Part shown: positions 56,102 to 64,000 of the stretch, piece by piece | Layout: every line of letters begins with the position of its first letter | Numbering within the stretch: position 1 is the first letter of the stretch | Origin: Hymenoscyphus infarciens | Lineage: Eukaryota; Ascomycota; Leotiomycetes; Helotiales; Helotiaceae | Reading direction: 5' to 3' | Assembly: GCA_001414345.1 (NCBI GenBank) | Contig: LLCB01000097.1 | Span: forward strand, 62,001 to 126,000 | Length of the DNA: 64,000 nucleotides | Notes under the pieces: model-generated | Database searches by the model: none | What the model saw: only the letters and a program-made list of their open reading frames with translations | Told to the model about the DNA's origin: nothing | Position numbers and translations under genes: made by a program

Positions 56102-59100
56102 TCATCTGAAGGCCAAACTTTTGTTTTCCCGCTCGGCCAGCGCTATGTCATCCAAATCCTCGAAGTTATCCTCCAAATCGACATGGACCCTGAGTTCCTT
56201 CTCTCCCATAACTCTCCAGGTCCTCTTCAATTCCTCAAATTCCAATAGATTGTCCATTTCTTCGAATCCTATGATGTACAGCTCTTTAGCCCACGGACAA
56301 GCTCTCAGAGCGCGATACCAAATATCCTCCGCTTTTGAGCGAAATGATGGAGTCTCGAGACAATAGAGAATGTAAAGTTTCCAAAGTCCGGCCGATGAGG
56401 AACATGCTGTGGAGGAAAGGGCGTGTTCGAATGCGGAGCGTGCTGAGTGGATTGTGCCATGGTTAATTTCGTAGTGTATGGCGAAGAGGCGAGAGGTGAC
56501 AGTATCGTGAACTGGTGTCAATACCGTGGATTGAAGGATGTTACGAACCCGATTGTCAATCCGGAGGCGAGACTCATTCCACGTGTAGAGCGCTAAGAAA
56601 ATAATGTTCCTTGGGAACAACTCCAGAAAGTTCGTGAAGTATTTTCGAAGGAGCGCAGGACGAAATGGTCCAATCCGCGCGTGATGGTACAGAAGTCGAG
56701 AAGCAGATTGAAGCAGGAGCTCGTGGGAAATTGTCTGCGAATTCTTCCTATCCGATAGCATGATGGAGAAACTGGTAAACGCTTTGAGAGCTGAACTGAT
56801 ATCCCCTTGTGCGTTGGATTGCGTTTGGAGGCCCGAGTTACAAGTGACATACTCGAGAAGTGCTAGAATCTCTGCATAAATTACCGCCACGCTTGTTTCA
56901 CCCGAAGAAAGAAGATGATCTCGATTCGAGAGCAAATGTTGTTTTGTTTTAAGAAGAGCCGCTGGAGAAGTGGCTATATCATTGGATATAACGCCATTCG
57001 GGATAGAAAACAAAGGTTGAAGCGCCGAGGACTTGTCAGATGCTTCCAGTTTGGACCAGATGTAATTTCTCCAGAGAAGAATCGACTCCTTGGTGCTGGT
57101 GCTATCATTTGAATTGGAAACACTCATATTCAGAGCGGAAGAGAAAACCGCGTCCGAGATCTCGTCGTTCCCTCTCGCATGCTCGACCATTGCATATGCA
57201 TTGTACAACCTCAAGCTTGCCGTGTGCTTTTTAAGAAGGCCTTTAGCAATCTTTTTGATTGTGGCTGGCTCATTTCGCCATTCAAAGGCTAGGTAATACT
57301 CAGCCAAGTATCCCCGGAAGTACGTTTGAGTGAGTTGTTTGAGAACATTCCGAACCCAGCTATAAGAAAGTGGGTTATGATGTTCATTGTACTTTTCACT
57401 CCAAGGCCTGACGCCTTCAAACCAAAATTTAGACGAGAACATGGTCTCTGACGAAATTTGGAAATTAGGTGATGGGGTTCTCAGTACAGAATAATTGTCA
57501 CTACTGACATCTTCATTCGTCTGAGTGGAAAGGGGAAAGTCCCTCTTCATATAGTCAGGACTACACTCCAGATCCCCATCCCCTACAAAAGTATCGTTCG
57601 ACCAGCCATAAGCGAAGTCTCTGTCCAAAGCACTCGTTGGTGATAAGCGACAGAAAACAAGAAAAGCATCAAGCAAAGCTTTGTGTAGATCTTCCGACTG
57701 TGTTGGGAGCGAAATGAGAAATCTCTCAATGTCAGAAAACAGAATAACACGGTAGGGATCATTTTCGATAACGTCGTCCATGGTACGAGCTGGGAATGAG
57801 ACTGATCTAGATCTTTCCGAAGCTGCCCAACTTTTGAAAAGTCTGGCGTTTGTCAATGAAGTTTCAGGCTCGTCTGTGATACCTGGCGGTGCGTCCGCAT
57901 TATCTTGGTTTTTCAAGTAAAAGCGCCAACCTAAAGCTCCATCCTCGCCAATACGGGCAACTTCGCTCTCCCAGAAATCGCTCATTTGCTTGGGGTCCAT
58001 CGGTGTAGATAAGCTCCGTTCAGGGCCCTGAAAATTGATTTCCAGTACTCCTTGCCATATAGCCACACTTAATTCTAGATAACCAGATTCCCGAATGAAG
58101 AGTGTGGCACGGAGTAGGACGTAAATAAGCTGCTGGTAGACGGGATCGGTACCATTGGACCACGCCTTAGATGCCTCTTTTGACAGCAACCCGATGCGAG
58201 TAAGAAATATGTCTCGTATCTCCTCATAATGAAACGTCGTAAAAGTAGTTTGTTTAAAGTTCAAATAACTTTTCCAGAGCATCAAACTATCAATGTTGTC
58301 TTTTGAGATCTGTTCCCAGCGAGCTGTTTGCAAGTTACTGTCCCAAATCTTGGCACCTTCAGCCATCAATCCCAAGAGCAGCCTCTCGCGGTCTTGGAGC
58401 GACGCGGCTCTATCAAGAGCCTTCTCGTACATGTGAATTTTGATTTCGGCGGTACTCCTAATCTCAGCGTTCGTGGCGCGATGATGATCATCCTCATCTC
58501 GTAGAAGGGTATCTTGCAATTCAATCAACGCAAGCCAGGAGTCAATCTCATGAGGGAATTCTTCAACTCGTCGACTGAGTTCAATATTTCGTTGTCGTAC
58601 TGCTAGATTAGAGACCGGAATTCCATCTTCATATCCAGAATCACTTTCTGTAGCATACTGCAGGGCACCATCCTCAGGGTCAGCCGTGGCTTCCTTCTTT
58701 CCGTGTATCGAACGGTAATGTGTCTCATCATCATCCTCATCAGATGCAGAAACATCATGGCCTTCAACGCCAATTTTTCTTCGCTTTCGTGATCCCGAAG
58801 TGTCCAAGGGAACATAGTTAGCATTTAGACCATCCTGGTCTTTCGATATTGCTTCGGGACGTATCCGCAAAAGTCGGGGCTTCTCGCGTTCTATTTTAGA
58901 GAAAGCATATCTCTCTCTCCGACTTGTGTTGGAATCGCGCCAGTCTCGGACAACAATTCCCTTGTCATCTCCAGCATCTCGGTCGATTTTGATATTTGGC
59001 GGGGCTCCCAACACGTTACCAGCACCCAGGCGATGGAACGGCGGGACACTATAACGATGAACACTATTGTATATCAAGTTTTTCTCGTCTCCCTTTCTAT

Positions 59101-59386
59101 CTATGACGAAGATTTCAGGGGAGTTGTCGTTTGGGAGGGGAATAGGTGTTGCCTTGAAATCGACTGGTTTGCTGGGCCTTTCCCTACTCTTCGACCTCGA
59201 CCTATGGCGACGGTGAGGACGGTGAGGACGGTGATGAGGCCTATCGTCTTCTTGATCTCGTCTCCCTTTTCTGTCTCCAGTCTTGGAATGGTGTTTCGAT
59301 TCTCGCTCGGAGTCCTTTGGGGGTTCCTCAGTTGCTTGAGCTTTTGGCCGGAATGACCCAAACTTGGGGATTGTAGGTTCCGACAT
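56102..59386 (-). CDS. nrde2: NRDE2 family protein
   Basis: Uninterrupted frame of 1094 aa. The N-terminal ~100 residues are His/Arg/Ser-rich (RPHHRPHRPHRRHRSRSKS), an SR-like disordered tail. After a conserved block around FVIDRKGDEKNLIY and RYSVPPFHRLG comes the NRDE-2 domain, opening with RQRNIELSRRVEEFPHEIDSWLALIELQDTLL. The remainder is helical HAT/TPR-like repeats (for example WRNEPATIKKIAKGLLKKHTA, EDIWYRALRACPWAKELYI). In fission yeast the orthologue (Nrl1) and in animals NRDE2 associate with the Mtr4 helicase and the spliceosome in nuclear RNA surveillance and heterochromatin silencing. It should be nuclear. Start is the first ATG, 329 bp from the divergent utp10 start. Acidic patches lie at about residues 210-260 and at the C-terminus. 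Confidence 0.9.
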   Translation of the reverse strand: MSEPTIPKFGSFRPKAQATEEPPKDSERESKHHSKTGDRKGRRDQEDDRPHHRPHRPHRRHRSRSKSRERPSKPVDFKATPIPLPNDNSPEIFVIDRKGDEKNLIYNSVHRYSVPPFHRLGAGNVLGAPPNIKIDRDAGDDKGIVVRDWRDSNTSRRERYAFSKIEREKPRLLRIRPEAISKDQDGLNANYVPLDTSGSRKRRKIGVEGHDVSASDEDDDETHYRSIHGKKEATADPEDGALQYATESDSGYEDGIPVSNLAVRQRNIELSRRVEEFPHEIDSWLALIELQDTLLRDEDDHHRATNAEIRSTAEIKIHMYEKALDRAASLQDRERLLLGLMAEGAKIWDSNLQTARWEQISKDNIDSLMLWKSYLNFKQTTFTTFHYEEIRDIFLTRIGLLSKEASKAWSNGTDPVYQQLIYVLLRATLFIRESGYLELSVAIWQGVLEINFQGPERSLSTPMDPKQMSDFWESEVARIGEDGALGWRFYLKNQDNADAPPGITDEPETSLTNARLFKSWAASERSRSVSFPARTMDDVIENDPYRVILFSDIERFLISLPTQSEDLHKALLDAFLVFCRLSPTSALDRDFAYGWSNDTFVGDGDLECSPDYMKRDFPLSTQTNEDVSSDNYSVLRTPSPNFQISSETMFSSKFWFEGVRPWSEKYNEHHNPLSYSWVRNVLKQLTQTYFRGYLAEYYLAFEWRNEPATIKKIAKGLLKKHTASLRLYNAYAMVEHARGNDEISDAVFSSALNMSVSNSNDSTSTKESILLWRNYIWSKLEASDKSSALQPLFSIPNGVISNDIATSPAALLKTKQHLLSNRDHLLSSGETSVAVIYAEILALLEYVTCNSGLQTQSNAQGDISSALKAFTSFSIMLSDRKNSQTISHELLLQSASRLLYHHARIGPFRPALLRKYFTNFLELFPRNIIFLALYTWNESRLRIDNRVRNILQSTVLTPVHDTVTSRLFAIHYEINHGTIHSARSAFEHALSSTACSSSAGLWKLYILYCLETPSFRSKAEDIWYRALRACPWAKELYIIGFEEMDNLLEFEELKRTWRVMGEKELRVHVDLEDNFEDLDDIALAERENKSLAFR

Positions 59387-59714
59387 GGCGTGTGGACCTT
59401 GGATCTTCTAGTGAAATGTCAAGTTTTTTTTTGTTGAAAGAAAGTCTAGACTGAATGTATTGATGGTGTTTCCTCTTCAAAGTCGCTGTGAATTGCTTCT
59501 AAGCAGGAGGATGGCGGCAGCTTTTCGGCATCAAAAGTCGCACCAGCAGAATTAGCTTCTGATTGGCTGAGTATTCTCTGCACGGACCACCAAGAACTCA
59601 GAAAAAAAGTTGCAGCTTGCGATAAGAATTTCCACTGAAACGCGGGACACTGCTTCTAGAAATACAACTCGAAATGCTTGCTTGAGGAATTGTCCTCATC
59701 CCCCCAAATACACC
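59387..59714. promoter_or_regulatory. divergent promoter, nrde2 / utp10
   Basis: 328 bp separate the two start codons, so both genes are likely driven from one bidirectional promoter. A + frame extends upstream of the utp10 ATG to 59610 without an ATG, so 59715 is the preferred start. Confidence 0.7.
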
Positions 59715-62700
59715 ATGGCGACCTCTTTGGCAGCTCAGCTGTCTCAAATTGCCGCAACCTCTACCAATTCCTTAAATCTCAAAGCGCAAAAAGCCGCGCA
59801 TGCGAAGTCGCTGATATTCGAGCCTCGAGTCGCCGCATCGCAAAGTTTTGACACATTATATACACTGTGCCATGAGGGCTTCCAGGAATTATGCCTTCTC
59901 GATAACCGGTTTCTAGAGTTTCAGAGGAACATCTTCAGTGAACAAAGTCAAGAGGAAGACCGAACGCAGATGACGGCAGGAGAAAATGCAGAACTCGACA
60001 AACAGCTGGAAGCTTTCTTGGGACTGGTTGGTGGGAGGCTAAGATTGACTCCAGGAGTCAAGGCAGTGGAATGGCTTGTGAGACGATTCCGGTAAGCATT
60101 GCGATTGTGCAATTTCGAAGAGGACTTCTAGGGAAGAAAAACAGCTAATATTTATAGAATTCACGAATACAATACCCTCTTTCTCCTCACCACCTTCCTC
60201 CCATACCACACCCTACCCATTTTCAACACCCTCATGTCGATACTCCCAAAAATAATTCCCCGGGAATACAAGTTCCTCATGCCCTATGTGCGGTCACTTA
60301 CCCCGCCACCGAGACACGCAATTGTTCAAGCTTGTACCAACAATGCCATATTTCTTTCTGCTCTCAATTCATATGTCCTCCGAGTCTGCCAAGCTCGACA
60401 ACATTACCCCGCCCTTCTAGCATTCTGGGCTGGAATAATGACAGAATCTGTAGGAGGCATGTTGGATAAATCGCGTTCTGGGAGGATAGGTGTTCAGCAA
60501 CAAAACGAGCAGGATATCATTATAAAATTATTGCCCACTTTGAACGAGGGCTTGGCGATGAAGAGCAATCCTGATCTCCGTATTGGCTGTTATATGCTAC
60601 TTTCGGTCATGGCATCTAAGGGGGGGCTTGACGACAAGGTGCTGACCGCTATGATGGAGGCAGTTGTTCTGGGATGGAATGCTGACACACTTACTCCTGG
60701 ATTTGTCTGCTTATCTGTCCTCGCCCACCACAGAGCAGCTAAACAGTTGACTAGAAGGCTTACCAAGGAGTTGCTGAAAGTGGATAATCTACCAACTATG
60801 CTCATCGAACTCGCAAAACAACGTCGAGTAGACAAACTTGCAAACGGATTTTGTCTTGCCCTCATTGATCGACTCCGTAAGCATGGGGACCTCCGAGCGC
60901 TTCCTATTGTCAGTGAAATGATAGAGAAGCAGATATTGAGCGATCATCAATCAATTGTTATTATGAAACACATGCTTCTGGTTGCTCACACAATTGATGA
61001 CAACCCAGATTTGACGCAGTTACGTCCGCATCTCGCCTCTTCATTGGTAAATCTAGCACAATTGGAAGGTCATGCTGGCGATCTTGTACGTGGAGCCTTA
61101 AAAGAAACAGAAATCGACATGGACGAACTGGAAATGAAATTGCAGACGACAATTCGACCAGCTATCTTGCCGGTTTCAGCATCCGCGGATGTAGTTATGG
61201 GGGATTCCGAGGTAACAATCACTGGACCCGAATTCAATGCACTCTTTGAAAAGCTTCCCAAGAGAACCGCAGTTGAATCGTCATTTTTGGCTCATGATGC
61301 CTCACACGTATATCCCGATCTTTGTCGCGCTTTCCTGGTTTCGACGACCAACCCATCTGATCTTCAAACGTTCGACTCTGCCCCAATACTTAGAAGGGAT
61401 TCGGCTTTAGAGGACTTACTTTACCTCACTTTTTACATGAAAACTTGGTGTGGCCCTTATCCAGTACTGGCTCGAGCATCAGCAATCCAGATGGCTGCAC
61501 AACTGCTTCTGGATAGTCAAGCAGCTCGTGTAGATGTTCAGGCTATACTTCCGTACGCTCTTTCCGCCCTTTGCGACCCAGCCCCCAAAGTTCGTCGCGC
61601 TGCGTCGGAACTGATCATTGCCATGAACAAGCTATACCCAGCGTCCGTGGAATCTAGAAAAGAGTTGAAGCAGCTTAATCAATGGGGTTCTGGGGAGCTT
61701 TATCAGACAAACGGTGAAACCAGTGATTTGAAATGGCTTTCGCCAGACATTGTTGTTCGTTTTCTACGAGAAACAATTATTCCCTCATTGGAAGAGTGTG
61801 TGTTAGATGCGAGACACATACAGTCAGCGTTACAAGCAGTTTTGCAAAACCAGACGGGCACGGAAAAATCGAAGAAATCGGAATCTGGGCGGCTCTCACA
61901 ATCATCCCGAGCATCATTATTATCTTTCTTCGCCGCGCATATCACCCAAACACCCTTGTACTTGGTCAAGCTGCGATTGATGATTTCAGTGAACCAAGTA
62001 CGTGGCGTAGGAGCGTTGTCAAGAACCAAAGTCTTATTGCCAGTTCTTCAGAATTGGTCCTCGCTCAGTCCACATGAAGCATCGAGACATTGCCAAGAAG
62101 AGGAAATCAACCAAGCTGATTTCGATGATCAATCACTTCTGACTGTCGCTTCGAACGATGAAGATGGACTTCAACTTATTCGTAGCATCATCGTTGGAGA
62201 AGTGGCATCTGATAGGCCAGAGCTTCTGACTGCGGTTTTCAAAAGATTGCATTCAATATGGCCATCATTGAAAGGGGACCTCAAGGTCAAGACGGCCGTC
62301 ATGCTGATGGATTCTGCTCTATCCTCGCCCGGTCAAGCTACACAACAAAACGAAGTTTCTGCTCAGTTATCTTCTGAGTTTTTGAGTTCAGCTACTCTTT
62401 CTACAGACATTCTCTTGACCTTCCTTGCCCAACTCCCAACCACTTCAAAGATGGCGGATACGCCACCCGCATCAAAACGGCGTAGAACAAGTCACGGCGA
62501 AGTTGCCAAAACACCCATTCAAGACCCAAAGCTACTATCCGACGCAATCAAGAAGGTCACTTTTGTACTTCAACTCATTGACGGCTCCAACCCACAGACA
62601 CACCCCGAGTTGCTCAATGGTCTTTTCAACGTCCTTGCCGAAATCCAGCAGTTCAAAGCCCAGGTTGTTTCGGAACTTGCTTATCTCCAGGGCCTTGTTT

Positions 62701-64000
62701 TGAGCAGTCTCCTGGCCATCTTGAAAGCCTACAAATTGGACCCCAGGATGAAGCTCGACCGATCAGCTGTACGTGCAGAATTGCTCGTGGATTGTGTTCA
62801 AAAGACTAGTAGTCCACAGGTGCAAAATGCGGCACTTCTTCTTATTGCCTCTCTAGCAGAGACAGCCCCAGAACTTGTTCTCCACAGCGTCATGCCCATT
62901 TTCACTTTCATGGGCAATTCAGTCTTGCGACAAAATGACGAGTATTCTGCACATGTCATAAGTCAAACAATTCGTGAAGTCATTCCACCTCTCATCTCGT
63001 CACTTCGAAAAGGGAAATCGGACGTTTTGACTGGGGCGGCAGAGCTCCTTCTGAGCTTTGTTGCAGCGTACGAGCACGTTCCTGCCCATCGTCGAAGAGG
63101 TCTATTTACCTCTTTGGTGCAAACTCTTGGGCCTGACGAGTTCTTGTTTGCACTTCTAGCAATGCTTGTCGATAAATATAGTGCTACTGATAGTATCAAA
63201 GCATTCGCGGTGGAATTGGCTAGCTCATTTAGTGTTGAGGTGCAATTGGAATCTGTCGTTAAATACCTAGATCTCATCAAGGACATCTTGAAGACCAAGC
63301 CGACCTACTCGACAATCTTAATCAATGCAAACGACGATAAAGCATCCAAGCCCCACGAGATGGCCCTTGCAGAGTTGGGATTGTTGCCAAATATTCTTTC
63401 CCAGAAGCGTTTGATCAACCAAGCTGGAAAGCTATTAGAGCGAGACGATATGGACTCAGCGAGAATTCGAGAATTATATTCCGCTCTACTGGAAAACCTT
63501 CTAGGACTGGCCGACATTGTCAAGGATGACAATCAATTGCATGGCGCCTGTGGCGACGTTCTGGAAAGCCTCTTGGGACTGTTGTCGACTAGCGAGTTTA
63601 TCAAGTCTGTCGAAAGTCTGCTTGATAGGCCCAATGACTCTCTGCGGCGGAAAATCTTACGATCTGTGGAGGTCCGTGTTGATCAAGAGAAACCATCAGA
63701 TGCAGCATCCAGAACAGCAATGCTTGGATTCCTTCCTCAGCTCACAGCTATCATCCGAGAGTCCAAGGATGTTCTCTACAAGCACACCGCTGTCGCTTGC
63801 GTGGACAAGATATCAGAGAAATATGGAAAGAAAGACTTGGAGGCTGTTGCCGCTGCCGCTGAGACAATTGCAAGCATCCATTGTCTCGGCCAATCAGATA
63901 ATCGCCTTCGAGTTATGGCTCTGTTATGTCTTGCTTCGTTGGTTGAGATCTTACGGGAGGGTATAGTCTCCGTTCTTCCAGCTGCAATTCCTAAGACACT
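59715..64000 (+). CDS. utp10: U3 snoRNP-associated protein UTP10 (HEATR1), 3' end beyond window
   Basis: Two exons in view, 59715-60091 and 60158 onward, joined across a 66-bp intron (gtaagc...tttatag) at phase 2. The frame stays open to base 64000, giving ~1406 codons of a protein that is usually ~1750-1800 aa in fungi. The N-terminus MATSLAAQLSQIAATS and KAAHAKSLIFEP are typical of UTP10. HEAT-like helices follow throughout (FLLTTFLPYHTLPIFNTLMS; LPKIIPREYKFLMPYV). The conserved LLLSFVAAYEHVPAHRRRGLF is near residue ~1110. A basic patch KRRRTSHGE at about residue 890 could be a nuclear localisation signal. The protein is part of the t-UTP subcomplex of the small-subunit processome, acting in pre-18S rRNA processing and rDNA transcription in the nucleolus. 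The BP28-type C-terminal domain lies outside the window. Confidence 0.95.

Noticed and set aside
1..64000. CRISPR arrays, rRNA or tRNA genes
   Set aside because: No regular spaced repeats, rRNA cores or convincing tRNA B-box plus cloverleaf were seen by eye; a tRNAscan run would be decisive.

Overview
The window is nuclear DNA of a filamentous ascomycete (Pezizomycotina). Evidence: short introns with GTRNGT donors, CTAAC-type branch points and YAG acceptors; a Zn2Cys6 regulator; an HSP104-class disaggregase; and long AT-rich blocks almost free of CA/TG dinucleotides, the signature of repeat-induced point mutation (RIP). The gene set and the style of AT-rich islands suggest Leotiomycetes (Helotiales, Sclerotinia/Botrytis-like). 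That placement is inference and is not proven here.

Layout. 1-3000: RIP-degraded block containing a decayed reading frame and ending in a 7-bp repeat. 3021-12211: four related loci of one coiled-coil family (a relic with two in-frame stops at the edge of the RIP block, two + strand genes, one - strand gene) that share a C-terminal GNxAAH...DAxLI motif I cannot assign to a named domain. 14445-17228: HSP104/Hsp98 (-), with heat-shock-element-like sites upstream, divergent from 17771-18980, mitochondrial ribosomal protein mL67/Mhr1 (+). 19946-21546: sulfotransferase-like gene (-), separated from mhr1 by a perfect 36-bp inverted repeat. 24433-28108: Zn2Cys6 transcription factor in seven exons. 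28521-44510: 16-kb RIP block holding a Tad1-like LINE relic (-), two solo LTRs, and a full-length 8051-bp Ty3/gypsy chromovirus with 477-bp LTRs and a 5-bp target duplication. 46438-48063: COP9 signalosome subunit 1. 48753-50854: Xaa-Pro aminopeptidase (PEPP type). 51.5-53.1 kb: degenerate repeats and a possible fold-back element. 53722-54489: small secreted protein (-). 55355-55633: MITE-like inverted-repeat element carrying interstitial telomere-like repeats. 56102-59386: NRDE2 (-), divergent from UTP10 (+, from 59715, running off the end).

How they fit together. The housekeeping genes (protein disaggregation, mitochondrial translation, COP9 signalosome, peptidase, nuclear RNA surveillance, pre-rRNA processing) form ordinary gene-rich segments cut by transposon-rich, RIP-inactivated islands. 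Fast-evolving material sits at the island edges: the coiled-coil family and its relic beside the left block, and a doubtful small cysteine-containing ORF beside the right block. Exon joins were worked out by eye from reading-frame continuity, splice signals and remembered family patterns; no alignment or search was run.
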